Assembly: GCF_000215705.1 (NCBI RefSeq)
Contig: NC_015677.1
Span: 3,236,001-3,300,000, forward strand
Direction of reading: 5' to 3'
Length of the DNA: 64,000 nucleotides
DNA from: Ramlibacter tataouinensis TTB310
GTDB lineage: Bacteria > Pseudomonadota > Gammaproteobacteria > Burkholderiales > Burkholderiaceae_C
Both the position numbers and the translations under genes were made by a program. Below are positions 1 through 18,988 of the stretch, piece by piece. The notes beneath the pieces were generated by a model, which was not told the DNA's origin, searched no databases, and was given only the letters and a program-made list of their open reading frames with translations. Position 1 is the first letter of the stretch. The number at the start of each line of letters is the position of its first letter.

Positions 1-1993
1 AGATCACGAAGAAGTTGGCCCGCATCGAGCCCCAGTCCACCTGGCGCAGCGAGGTGATCCTGGCCTCGTTCTGCACGCCGCCGATGTCGAAGCGCAGCAC
101 GTCGCCCAGCTGCAGGCCCAGGGTCTGCGCGATGCCCTCCTCCACGCTGAGCGCGCCGGCCTCCTCGGGCCGCCACTGCCCGGCCACGACCTCGTTGTGC
201 GGCGGCGGCTGCGCGACGTGCGACAGGTTGAACTCGCGGTCGACCAGGCGCTTGGCCCGGTCCTCGGTGTAGTCGTCGGGCGAGACCGGCCGGCCGTTCA
301 CCGCCACCAGCCGGCCGCGGATCATGGGGTACCAGTCGTAGCGCTTCACGCCCGCCGCCTGCAGGGTCTTCTGGAAGTCCTGCTCCTGCTCGGGCATGAC
401 GTTGATGACGAAGCGGTTGGGCGCATCCGGCGGCGTGGCCTGGCGCCAGCTGGCGATCAGGTCGGTGCGCAGCAGCACCAGCAGCACCAGGGCCAGCAGG
501 CCGACGGCCAGCGCGCTCACCTGCACCACGGCATAGGCCGGGCGCGCGGAGATCTGGCGCGTGGCCAGCACCAGCCAGCGCGGCGCCGTCTGCTCGTTGA
601 CCAGGCGCCGCAGCAGTTTGACCGCCACCCAGCTCAGGCCGGCGAACACCAGCACCGCCCCGGCGAAACCGCCCACCGCGATGCCGCCCAGCTTGAGGTC
701 GCTGCTGGCGGCCAGCAGCAGGACGGCAAAACCGATCACGCCCACCGTGAGCACGGCGGCCGATGCCGGCTTGAGCCCGCCCACGTCGCGCCGGATCACG
801 CGCAGAGGCGGCACCTGGGCCAGCTGCAGCACCGGCGGCAGGCCGAAGGCGAACAGCAGCGTCAGGCCCATGCCCAGGCCGAACGCCACCGGCCACAGGC
901 CCGGCGCCGGCAGGCTGGCCTCGACCAGGCTGCCCAGCAGCAGCACGAACACGAAGTGCACGGCGTAGCCGATGGCCACGCCCAGCGCGCTGGCGCCCAG
1001 GCCGACCACGGCGAATTCCATCGCGTAGCTGGTGGCGATGGTGCGCTGGCTCTGGCCCAGCACGCGCAGCATCGCGCAGTCGTCCAGGTGGCTGGCGGCG
1101 AAGCCGCGCGCGGCCAGCGCCACCGCCACCGCGCTGAGCAGGGCGGCCAGCAAGGCCACCAGGTTCAGGAATTTCTCGGCGCGGTCCAGCGTCTGGCGCA
1201 TCTCCGGCCGGCCGCTGTCCAGCGATTCGATGCGCAGGCCGCGCACCTCGGGCTTGGCGGCTTCCTGCTCGGCCCATTGCACGAAGCGCCGCACGTCGGC
1301 GTCGCGCCCGGCCACCGCGAAGCGGTAGTTCAGGCGGCTGGCCGGCTGCACCAGCCGGGTGGCCGGCAGGTCGGCCTCGTTGAGCATGACGCGCGGGGCG
1401 AAGTTCATGAAGCCGGCGCCGCGGTCCGGCTCGATGGCGATGATGCGGGCGATGCGCAGCTGCGCATCGCCCAGCAGCAGCGGATCGCCCACCCGCAGCG
1501 CCAGGGCCCCCAGCAGGCCGGCATCGACCCAGGCCTCGCCCGGCGCGGGGATGTCGCGCGTGGCGGCGGCCGGCGCGTCCTGCGCAGCCTGGACCTGCAG
1601 CGTCCCGCGCAGCGGGTAGCCCGGCTCCACCGCCTTCAGGGCCACCAGCCGGGCGGCGCCGCCCTGCTCGTCGGGCGCGCGCGCCATGGTCGGGAAGCCC
1701 AGCGTGGTCACGGCCTGCAGCCCCAGCTCGCGGGCGCGCGCCGCGAAGGCCGGCGGCGCAGGGTTGTCGCTGGAGACCACCGCGTCGCCGCCCAGCAGCT
1801 GGCGCGCGTCGCGCGACAGGCCGCCCTTGAGCCGGTCGGCGAAGAAGCCCACCGCGGTCAGCGCCGCCACGGCCAGGGTCACGGCCACGATGACCAGCCG
1901 CAGTTCGCCGGCGCGCAGGTCGCGCCACAGCGTGCGCCAGCCGAGCTGCCAGGCCGAGAGGGGACGCGCGGGGAGGCTCGCCGATGTGTTCAT
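1..1993 (-). CDS. FtsX-type ABC transporter permease (3'-truncated by window edge)
   Basis: The ATG at 1993 opens a frame that runs off the left edge, giving about 664 residues; family members are usually about 830, so the C-terminal membrane helices are missing. A first membrane helix lies near residues 29-50, followed by a long periplasmic MacB-like part. A block of several helices spans roughly residues 250-480, and another hydrophobic segment comes after it. This is the layout of the YbbP family of large FtsX permeases, which work with a YbbA-like ATPase in export or lipid/lipoprotein-related transport. The ATPase would lie outside the window. The gene follows the PKS on the same strand after about 60 bases, so it may be co-transcribed, but nothing in it indicates that it exports the PKS product. 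The family assignment is firm and the substrate is unknown. Confidence 0.85.
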   Translation of the reverse strand, partial: MNTSASLPARPLSAWQLGWRTLWRDLRAGELRLVIVAVTLAVAALTAVGFFADRLKGGLSRDARQLLGGDAVVSSDNPAPPAFAARARELGLQAVTTLGFPTMARAPDEQGGAARLVALKAVEPGYPLRGTLQVQAAQDAPAAATRDIPAPGEAWVDAGLLGALALRVGDPLLLGDAQLRIARIIAIEPDRGAGFMNFAPRVMLNEADLPATRLVQPASRLNYRFAVAGRDADVRRFVQWAEQEAAKPEVRGLRIESLDSGRPEMRQTLDRAEKFLNLVALLAALLSAVAVALAARGFAASHLDDCAMLRVLGQSQRTIATSYAMEFAVVGLGASALGVAIGYAVHFVFVLLLGSLVEASLPAPGLWPVAFGLGMGLTLLFAFGLPPVLQLAQVPPLRVIRRDVGGLKPASAAVLTVGVIGFAVLLLAASSDLKLGGIAVGGFAGAVLVFAGLSWVAVKLLRRLVNEQTAPRWLVLATRQISARPAYAVVQVSALAVGLLALVLLVLLRTDLIASWRQATPPDAPNRFVINVMPEQEQDFQKTLQAAGVKRYDWYPMIRGRLVAVNGRPVSPDDYTEDRAKRLVDREFNLSHVAQPPPHNEVVAGQWRPEEAGALSVEEGIAQTLGLQLGDVLRFDIGGVQNEARITSLRQVDWGSMRANFFVI

Positions 1994-2053
1994 CGGCGGG
2001 ACCTTACCCCAAAACCCCCGGCCCGCCGGAGTGCGGGCCCTTGCGCCGGCGGC

Positions 2054-8380
<6,327 letters not shown>

Positions 8381-8396
8381 GGGCGTGCGTTCCTCA

Positions 8397-12962
<4,566 letters not shown>

Positions 12963-13022
12963 GGAGGCCTTGAAAACAACCGATAGCTCATGGTAGGGCG
13001 ACGGTCAAAACGCGTGAGACGA

Positions 13023-13052
13023 TTTTTACAGCTTGCAAAGGATTTGCTTCAA
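13023..13052 (-). promoter_or_regulatory. Candidate promoter of the NRPS-PKS genes
   Basis: On the minus strand TTGAAG (13052-13047) and TAAAAA (13028-13023) are 18 nt apart in a locally AT-rich gap about 60 bases ahead of the NRPS start. This would let the NRPS-PKS pair be transcribed separately from the upstream transferase gene. The match is read by eye only. Confidence 0.45.
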
Positions 13053-13060
13053 GAATGGCC

Positions 13061-13082
13061 CGAATGGACCATGTTCCATTCG
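13061..13082. promoter_or_regulatory. 22-bp near-perfect palindrome upstream of the NRPS promoter
   Basis: The arms GAATGG and CCATTC (13062-13067 and 13076-13081) and all but one of the pairs between them are complementary, and flanking C/G extend it to 22 bp. It ends 8 nt upstream of the candidate -35 box, a typical place for an activator. A GAATGG copy at 13053-13058 makes a direct half-site repeat. No cognate regulator gene lies adjacent. Confidence 0.5.
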
Positions 13083-13092
13083 CCTGCAGCAC

Positions 13093-13788
13093 CTACGATG
13101 AGCCGCATTCATGCAACACAGCCATGGCGCCCACGCAACCGGGGATCTTTCGCAGCAGGTGGATGCGGGCCTGTTCGATCCAGCGGCCCGCCGCATCGCG
13201 CAGACGGGCCGACAGCAGATCGCTCCCCTCGCGCACCAGCTGCAGCAGGGGCTGCCCGTCCACCAGCCCCGTGCCCTTGGCTTTCCAGAATGCTTCCATC
13301 GAGGTCCAGCAAGTTGCAAAGTCCCCGGGCGGTTCACCAGAGGCAGTCGGGGGCCGTTCCACGAAACTTTTCAACAGCGCAAAATCGAAATTCACGATTT
13401 TCTCGGATTCGATATCGATGCCTATCGGTTGGTTGGCCAGGGCGAATGCGACAGCTTCGCGCGTGTGCGACAAGCTGAAGAAGGGTGCGCCGGCCGCGCC
13501 GGCCAGGTGGGGCCGGCCATGAGCATCCTGTGCGAACACCAGGGCGGCCGGGTCCGTCTGCAGCGCCTGCCCCAGCACCAGCCGACGCAGCGCGTGGGCC
13601 ATCACGTAGGCATGGCGGTCGGCCTGCAACCGCAGGCGCGCGGCGCGTTCACGCTCCGCAGCGTCGAGCAGCTTCCAGGCGCGCGACTGCAGCTGCGGCC
13701 ATGGCATGGCGCCGGCCGCCAGCAGCCAGGCGCTGGCTCCACCGGCTTGCACCGGGACGGCGCCCAGGGCGCTTGCAGTCGTCTCCAT
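13093..13788 (-). CDS. Sfp-type 4'-phosphopantetheinyl transferase
   Basis: A 231-residue Sfp/AcpT-family enzyme that should transfer phosphopantetheine from CoA to the PCP and ACP serines of the two downstream megasynthases. Visible motifs are GIDIE (the Mg-binding GxDxE) and WTSMEAFWKAKG, the family's WxxKEAxxKxxG with methionine in place of the first lysine; the glutamate and second lysine are kept. It lies 130 nt upstream of the NRPS on the same strand. The ATG at 13788 is preferred to an in-frame GTG at 13806; neither has a strong ribosome-binding site. The middle of the gene is noticeably more AT-rich than its neighbours. The family call is secure, and dedication to this cluster is inferred from position. 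Confidence 0.88.
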   Translation of the reverse strand: METTASALGAVPVQAGGASAWLLAAGAMPWPQLQSRAWKLLDAAERERAARLRLQADRHAYVMAHALRRLVLGQALQTDPAALVFAQDAHGRPHLAGAAGAPFFSLSHTREAVAFALANQPIGIDIESEKIVNFDFALLKSFVERPPTASGEPPGDFATCWTSMEAFWKAKGTGLVDGQPLLQLVREGSDLLSARLRDAAGRWIEQARIHLLRKIPGCVGAMAVLHECGSS

Positions 13789-13868
13789 GCGGCGATGTTG
13801 CAACACACGAGCTGGCTGAGGTGCTCATCCGTGAACCGTCGAGTGGCGCAAAACCAGCTACTTACAAA

Positions 13869-13882
13869 AAAAATCGATTTTT
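13869..13882. promoter_or_regulatory. Perfect 14-bp AT-rich palindrome in a divergent promoter region
   Basis: AAAAATCGATTTTT sits in the 163-base gap between the transferase (minus) and the deacetylase (plus). It overlaps a GTAAAAATCG element (minus strand, 13884-13875) that recurs at 13029-13020 ahead of the NRPS. It may be a protein-binding site or promoter element. Confidence 0.4.
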
Positions 13883-13951
13883 ACCTACAAGCTCTTCCAT
13901 GGTGCCGCAGGACCATGGCTTCTCAATGAACCCAGAGGCGAAAGAGTTCCC

Positions 13952-14770
13952 ATGATTCGAGAGCGCAATGTTCAAGCGGGCCCGGTCCGCCCCATCCCCA
14001 TCTTCACCTACCACCAGCTGGGGCTCGTCCCGGGGTCGGACGTACCGTACCGCACGTTCGTGACCTCGCCGGAGAAATTCGCGCGGCAGATGAGCCTGCT
14101 GCATGCCCTGTGCTACAAGGGCCTGTCCATGCGCGAGCTCGAGCCCTACCTGCGCGGCGAGAAGACCGGCAAGGTGGCGGGCATCACGATCGACGACGGC
14201 TACCGCAACACTTTCGAGCAGGCGCTGCCGGTGCTGCGCTACTACGGCTTCTCGTCCACCTGCTACATGGTCAGCGGGCAGGTCGGCGGCAGCAACGTGT
14301 GGGACCTGGAGCACGGCATCGCCGAGCAGCCGCTGATGGACGCGCGCCAGCTCAAGGCCTGGATCGCCAGCGGCCAGGAGGTCGGCTCGCACACCCGCAA
14401 CCACGTCAACCTCTCGCGCAGCGACGACGCCACCGCGCGCCAGGAGATCACCGGCAGCCGCCAGGACCTGGAGAAGCTGCTCGAGACCGAGATCCGCCAT
14501 TTCTGCTACCCCTACGGCGGCCATGACGCACAGCACCTGGACATGGTGCGGGAAGCGGGCTACGTCACTGCCACCACCACCGAGGAGCGCCGAGCCAGCC
14601 GCCTGGACACCCCGCAGGCCCTGCCCCGCTTCACCATGTTCCACTCGACCAGCCAGCTCGGCCTGTGGGCGCGCCTGAACGTCGGCGTCGGTTTGCTGCG
14701 CGGCAGGGGCCGCCGCGTCGCGCCGCCAACGCCCTCCATGATCGCACCGGGCCTGCACGTCCCGAGCTGA
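13952..14770 (+). CDS. NodB-family polysaccharide deacetylase, cytoplasmic
   Basis: A 272-residue carbohydrate esterase 4 (NodB fold) protein. The metal-site motifs are present: TIDDGY near residues 75-80 (usual TFDDG), HTRNH near 147-151 and CYPYGG near 186-191. No signal peptide or membrane segment is visible, so it should act in the cytoplasm. Such enzymes remove N-acetyl groups from sugars, but the fold also includes amidases acting on small N-acyl substrates. It is divergent from the transferase-NRPS-PKS group and has no glycan genes beside it. That leaves open a role in removing an N-acyl or N-formyl group from the NRPS-PKS product. The assignment to the fold is firm and the substrate is unknown. 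Confidence 0.85.
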   Translation: MIRERNVQAGPVRPIPIFTYHQLGLVPGSDVPYRTFVTSPEKFARQMSLLHALCYKGLSMRELEPYLRGEKTGKVAGITIDDGYRNTFEQALPVLRYYGFSSTCYMVSGQVGGSNVWDLEHGIAEQPLMDARQLKAWIASGQEVGSHTRNHVNLSRSDDATARQEITGSRQDLEKLLETEIRHFCYPYGGHDAQHLDMVREAGYVTATTTEERRASRLDTPQALPRFTMFHSTSQLGLWARLNVGVGLLRGRGRRVAPPTPSMIAPGLHVPS

Positions 14771-14791
14771 ACGGCACCAGGCGGCCCGGCC

Positions 14792-16207
14792 TCAGTCCCG
14801 GGGCCGCAGCCGCTGCTCGAGTTCACCCAACAGCGGGCGCAAGCCCTCCCCTACGCTGATCTGCGGGTTGGAGAAACCGTCCGGCTTGCCGGCCTGCACC
14901 TCCCGCTCGCGGATCAACGGCACCGCCTGCCCGAACGCCGCTTCGAACGAGTGGGTGCGCCGCAGTTGCTCGTCGAACACCGCGCGCCCGAAGAAGGTCA
15001 GCTCCGACAGGCGCCCGCAGCCGTACGAGGTGTGCATGGCGTCGGCCGCGGTCATGACCAGGCTGCGCTCGCCGGCCAGTGGGCCGATCCAGCCGCCCGA
15101 ATAGCAGGCCGAGACCGCGATCACCCGGTGGCGGATGCCGGCCTGGTCCAGCGCGTCGCGCAGCTCGCCCGGACTCAGGGGCTGGACCGCCAGCGGCCAG
15201 TGCGAAGCCGCCAGCCGGTGGTCGCTGGCGCCATGCGAGGTGAGATAGACCACCAGCAGGTCGCGCCCGGTATCCATGCGCGCGGCCAGGGCCTGCACGG
15301 CCCGCCGCAGGTTCAGCGGCGTGGCCCAGGGATGGGTGGTCGCCGTGGTCGCGTGGTTCACCAGGTGCAGCACCCGCCCCCGGGCATCGAAACGCTCGGC
15401 CAGCAGGCTGGCGACCATGCCGCTCTCGCGCAGGAACACGTCTTCCCCGGCATAGGGCGCGAACACCAGGCCGTACACGTCGACCACGTCCTCGCGCTGC
15501 GCGGCCAAGCCGTCGACGGCACGCTGCCAGGCCGCCTGCTGCGCCTCGAAGGTCTCCTGGCTCAGCTCCAGCCGCGGCGCATCGGGCAGCCCGGCCGGCT
15601 GCGCCACCCAGGGCCGGTCCGGGAACTGCCATGCAGTCAGCGCGAAGACACCCAGCAGGCCCGCAGCCAATCCGGCCAGGCCGGCGGGTCGCGCGCCCAG
15701 TCCCCACGCCAGCCGCAGGCCGGCGACGACGAGCCAGCCCCACAGCCCGAAGTACAGCGCCCACGCCGTCCAGCCGCCGCCCGCCAGCCAGGCCGGCAGC
15801 CGTTCTTGCGTCTGCGCAATGCCCAGGCCCAGCGACACCAAGGTGACCGGCAGCAGCGCGGCCGTCCAGAGCGCGAACCAGGCCGCCAGCCCTGCCGACC
15901 CGCCGGCCCGGGCCGCGCCAGCCAAGGCCCACCACACCACCAGCAGCAGCGCGGCCGTGCCCCACCAGGGCGCGAGCCAGGCTTGCAGGTCGAAGCGGGC
16001 CGGACCGGCGATCTCCAGTCGGCCCAGGCCGAGCTCGACCGCCGTGAGCAGCAGCACCAGCGCCGCCACCTGCCACGGCGTAGGCCGGTGGCCCCCCACA
16101 CGCGCCGGCAGCAGCAGGCCGGCCCGCAGGCCCTCGGCCAGCCAGCGCCACCAGGGCAGGAAGCGGTCGCCGGGTGCGGCAACGGGATCGGCTTGCAAGG
16201 CGTTCAT
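14792..16207 (-). CDS. C13-family (legumain-like) peptidase with N-terminal membrane domain
   Basis: A 471-residue protein. The first half, about residues 45-205, is a run of hydrophobic segments (four to five likely helices). The second half is a caspase-like C13 peptidase domain with the catalytic histidine in LTSHGASD and the nucleophilic cysteine in VSACYSGG. Bacterial members are mostly uncharacterised; eukaryotic relatives cleave after Asn/Asp or act in GPI transfer. The domain probably sits on one face of the inner membrane after the last helix. The gene is convergent with the deacetylase (21-nt gap) and is followed upstream by fdhD in the same direction, so no operon partner explains its substrate. 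Confidence 0.85.
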   Translation of the reverse strand: MNALQADPVAAPGDRFLPWWRWLAEGLRAGLLLPARVGGHRPTPWQVAALVLLLTAVELGLGRLEIAGPARFDLQAWLAPWWGTAALLLVVWWALAGAARAGGSAGLAAWFALWTAALLPVTLVSLGLGIAQTQERLPAWLAGGGWTAWALYFGLWGWLVVAGLRLAWGLGARPAGLAGLAAGLLGVFALTAWQFPDRPWVAQPAGLPDAPRLELSQETFEAQQAAWQRAVDGLAAQREDVVDVYGLVFAPYAGEDVFLRESGMVASLLAERFDARGRVLHLVNHATTATTHPWATPLNLRRAVQALAARMDTGRDLLVVYLTSHGASDHRLAASHWPLAVQPLSPGELRDALDQAGIRHRVIAVSACYSGGWIGPLAGERSLVMTAADAMHTSYGCGRLSELTFFGRAVFDEQLRRTHSFEAAFGQAVPLIREREVQAGKPDGFSNPQISVGEGLRPLLGELEQRLRPRD

Positions 16208-16245
16208 GGCCGGCGATCATGCCAGCCCGGCCGCCCGGGCCAGCC

Positions 16246-17106
16246 TCAGCGGCCGGCCGCCTGCAGCAGCGGCCCCGCCAGTTCGGGCGCGGCGCGCAGC
16301 CGCTCCCGGCCCGTGTAGCAGAGGAAGTGCCGGTTGGTGGCGCGTCCGATGGCGCACAGGCCCAGGCGCGCGGCGATGTCGTGGCCCATCTGGGTGATGC
16401 CGCTGCGCGAAACCACGACGGCCACGCCCATCTGCGCCGACTTGATGACCATCTCGCTGGTCAGCCGGCCGGTGGTGTAGAACACGAAGGGCTGGTCCGG
16501 GTCGGCCGCGGCGGTGTCGACGCCGTTCATCCACATCCAGCCGGCCAGCGTGTCGATGGCGTTGTGCCGCCCCACGTCCTCCACGAACAGCAGCATGCGC
16601 TCGCCGCGGAACAGGGCGCAGCCATGCACCGAGCCGGCGGACTTGTACGTGCTCTCCTGCAGCCGGATGGCGTTGACGACGCCGTACAGCTGGGCCTGCG
16701 CGAGCTGCGCCTGCGGCAGCGCGATGGCCTCGATCTCGTCCATCAGGCCGCCGAACACGCTGCCCTGGCCGCAGCCGGTGGTGACGATGCGGCGCGCGGT
16801 ACGCTCCTCGATGCGCTCGATGCCGCCGCGCGTGCGCACCGCAGCCGCGCCGACCTCCCAGTCGACGGTGACCGATTCCACCTCTTCGACCGAGCGCAGC
16901 AGCCGCTGGTTGCGCAGGTAGCCCAGCACCAGCCACTCCGGGTGCGCCCCCAGCGTCATCAGCGTGACCAGCTCGCGCTTGTCGACGTAGACGGTCAAGT
17001 CGCGTTCAGCCGGGATCGAGATCGCCAGTTCCCGGCCGTGTTCATCCACGGCCTGGACCTCGCGCGTCAGCGGCGCGCGGGCATCGGTCAGGCGGGGCAA
17101 GGCCAT
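16246..17106 (-). CDS. fdhD: Formate dehydrogenase accessory sulfurtransferase FdhD
   Basis: A 286-residue FdhD protein. It passes sulfur from the cysteine desulfurase to the bis-MGD cofactor of formate dehydrogenase in the cytoplasm before export. The recognisable region TTGCGQGS holds the first cysteine of the loop that is CxxC in E. coli; here the second cysteine is absent. The C-terminal half includes the conserved VEDVGRHNA and TTGRLTSEM stretches. It is the last gene of the exported formate dehydrogenase group and should serve both enzymes in this locus. Confidence 0.93.
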   Translation of the reverse strand: MALPRLTDARAPLTREVQAVDEHGRELAISIPAERDLTVYVDKRELVTLMTLGAHPEWLVLGYLRNQRLLRSVEEVESVTVDWEVGAAAVRTRGGIERIEERTARRIVTTGCGQGSVFGGLMDEIEAIALPQAQLAQAQLYGVVNAIRLQESTYKSAGSVHGCALFRGERMLLFVEDVGRHNAIDTLAGWMWMNGVDTAAADPDQPFVFYTTGRLTSEMVIKSAQMGVAVVVSRSGITQMGHDIAARLGLCAIGRATNRHFLCYTGRERLRAAPELAGPLLQAAGR

Positions 17107-17158
17107 GGACGAAGATATTCGCCGCCGCCGGCCGAGGCGGCGGACGGAAGGGTTCAGC

Positions 17159-17551
17159 TCAGGGCTTCTTGGCCGGGGCCATCTCGGCCGACGACGGCTT
17201 CACGCTCGGCGGGCTCGCGGCCGTGCCGGTAGGCGAGTGCGCGCCGGAGGTTTCCAGGGGCTTCTGCGCCGGCGCGTTGTAGGCGAACGGGCCCGGGTCG
17301 GGGCAGCCGGCCGCCGCAGCGGGTGCCGTCCCGCCCGTGGAAACCGGCACCATGGCGCCTGCCTTGCGGTAGCGGCTGGCGATGCGGTCCTGCGCCCTGC
17401 ACAGCTGGAAGGCGTCGACCTTGGCCTGCCAGGCCTGGCGGGCGGCCGTTTCGGCGGCCTTGGCCTTGGTCGCGTCGTCCTGCGGCGGCAGCTTGGCCAG
17501 CGTCACGGACGCGAAAGACAGCAGGAGGGCGGAGAGGTAGATCTGCTTCAT
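17159..17551 (-). CDS. Small secreted protein in the formate dehydrogenase operon, function unknown
   Basis: A 130-residue protein with a Sec signal peptide (about residues 1-19, ending in TLA). The charged middle contains one cysteine (near 50), and the Pro/Ala-rich tail contains a second (near 83). I do not recognise a family. The start is supported by GAAGGA upstream, and only 11 nt separate it from the cytochrome b subunit gene. It is probably a periplasmic accessory or assembly factor of the exported formate dehydrogenase; this rests on position only. Confidence 0.7.
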   Translation of the reverse strand: MKQIYLSALLLSFASVTLAKLPPQDDATKAKAAETAARQAWQAKVDAFQLCRAQDRIASRYRKAGAMVPVSTGGTAPAAAAGCPDPGPFAYNAPAQKPLETSGAHSPTGTAASPPSVKPSSAEMAPAKKP

Positions 17552-17562
17552 GCTCGAATCCT

Positions 17563-18783
17563 TCAGGCGGTGCGCACGGCGTCGGCGCCCAGGCCGGCCG
17601 GCTTGCTGCGCTGGGCCGGGATCTTGCCGGCCTGGACGTCCTCGTACCAGTAGGCGTGGTGCTCCTTGGCCCAGGCCTCGTCCACGTAGCCGGTGCGCAT
17701 GGCCGAGTAGGCGCCGCGCATGCCGATGGTGCCCAGGTAGATGTGGCCCAGGAACATGCACATCATCAGCACCGTGGCCACCGCATGGACCATGTGGGCG
17801 ATCTGCATGGTGCCGCGCTCGTACACCAGGTTGGGGATCAGCTTGTCCAGCACCAGGCCGGAAGCCACCACGATGATGCCCAGGAAGAACACGCCGCCCC
17901 AGAAGACGACCTTCTCGCCGGCGTTGAAGCGGTGCGAGGGCGGCTCGTGGCCGGCCTTGCCGAACAGCCCGCCGCCCTTGAGCAGCCACTTCAGGTCGCC
18001 GCGCTGGGGCCAGTTGTCGCGCAGGAAGGTGAAGAACACGATGGCCAGCGACACGGCGAACAACGGGCCGGCGAAGTTGTGGATGTTCTTCAGGGCGTAG
18101 GTGAGCCAGCCGAACAGCGTCCCGCCCATGATGGGCAGCAGGAAGAACTTGCCGAAGGCCATCACGATGCCCGAGACCGCCAGGGCCACGAAGGCGATCG
18201 CGTTGGCCCAGTGCGCCGAGCGCTCGAACGGGGTGAAGCGCTCGATGCGGCGGCCGGTGTGGCCATGCGTCTCGATCGCGCCCTTGCTGAAGTAGAAGAT
18301 CGCGATGGCGCCCAGCACGATCAGCAGCAGCGCGCCGCCGTAGGGAAGGATCCAGTTGTTGCGCACCTGGCGCCAGGCCTCGCCCGCCGTCGTCAGGCGC
18401 GAGCCGGGGTACTGCACCTGCTCCTGGATCAGGATGCCGGCCTCGGGGGCCTGGCTCCTGGGCAGGCTGGTGTAGCCCTCGGCGCCGGCCTGGACGCCGC
18501 GCCACATGGGCGAGTTGTTGCCCGGCTGCACGCGGTTGCGCTGGGCGTTGTTCTGCTCCATGTAGCCGGGCAGCGAGGAGGCGTCGGGCTTGACCTCGGG
18601 CTTGACGTCGAAGATGTTCTGGCCCTGGATGCCGCCCTGCCCCGCGCCCTGCGCGGGCGGTGGCGGCGGATCGTCCTGCGCCCGGTTCTGTGCCGAGGCG
18701 CCCGCCACCAGGCCCAGTGCCACGAAGGCGGCCACGGCCAGCGTGCGGCTCAGGCGGGCCGCTGCTTCAGTTGACCTTGGCAT
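17563..18783 (-). CDS. fdhC: Formate dehydrogenase gamma subunit, membrane cytochrome b556
   Basis: A 406-residue subunit. A Sec signal peptide (cleavage after ASA, about residue 31) and a Pro-rich periplasmic segment precede a single helix near 155-175 and a four-helix cytochrome b domain (about 195-370). The domain carries histidines suited to binding two hemes (ERSAHW, KNIHNF, HMVHA, GHIYLG). It anchors the exported enzyme and passes electrons to quinone. The ATG at 18783 overlaps the end of the small lipoprotein gene by 17 nt. The periplasmic N-terminal extension is typical of the betaproteobacterial FDH3-like type rather than of E. coli FdnI. Confidence 0.92.
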   Translation of the reverse strand: MPRSTEAAARLSRTLAVAAFVALGLVAGASAQNRAQDDPPPPPAQGAGQGGIQGQNIFDVKPEVKPDASSLPGYMEQNNAQRNRVQPGNNSPMWRGVQAGAEGYTSLPRSQAPEAGILIQEQVQYPGSRLTTAGEAWRQVRNNWILPYGGALLLIVLGAIAIFYFSKGAIETHGHTGRRIERFTPFERSAHWANAIAFVALAVSGIVMAFGKFFLLPIMGGTLFGWLTYALKNIHNFAGPLFAVSLAIVFFTFLRDNWPQRGDLKWLLKGGGLFGKAGHEPPSHRFNAGEKVVFWGGVFFLGIIVVASGLVLDKLIPNLVYERGTMQIAHMVHAVATVLMMCMFLGHIYLGTIGMRGAYSAMRTGYVDEAWAKEHHAYWYEDVQAGKIPAQRSKPAGLGADAVRTA

Positions 18784-18988
18784 AGTCGTTCTGCCCCTGC
18801 TGCGTCCGGGTCTTGAGCTGCTGTTCCCAGCTGGCCTTGTCGCCCGGCTTCCAGCCGCCGGCCACGTAGGGCATGCCGGTGCCCTGGAAGGACGCGGCGT
18901 CGCTCTTGACGCCGCCGGCGGTCTGCGGCTTTTCGGTGCAGGCGGCCAGGCCCAGCACCGCGGCAACGGCGATGGCGGCCCGGATCAC
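18767..18988 (-). CDS. Small lipoprotein between formate dehydrogenase subunit genes
   Basis: A 73-residue protein starting at a GTG that overlaps the stop of the beta subunit gene (GTGA). The signal peptide ends in the lipobox LAAC (Cys about residue 17). The mature part has GMPYVAGGWKPGD and ends in a short polar tail. Both ends overlap neighbouring subunit genes, which implies translational coupling and a role in the complex. I do not recognise a named family; it may be a small extra subunit or assembly lipoprotein. Confidence 0.75.
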   Translation of the reverse strand: MIRAAIAVAAVLGLAACTEKPQTAGGVKSDAASFQGTGMPYVAGGWKPGDKASWEQQLKTRTQQGQNDYAKVN

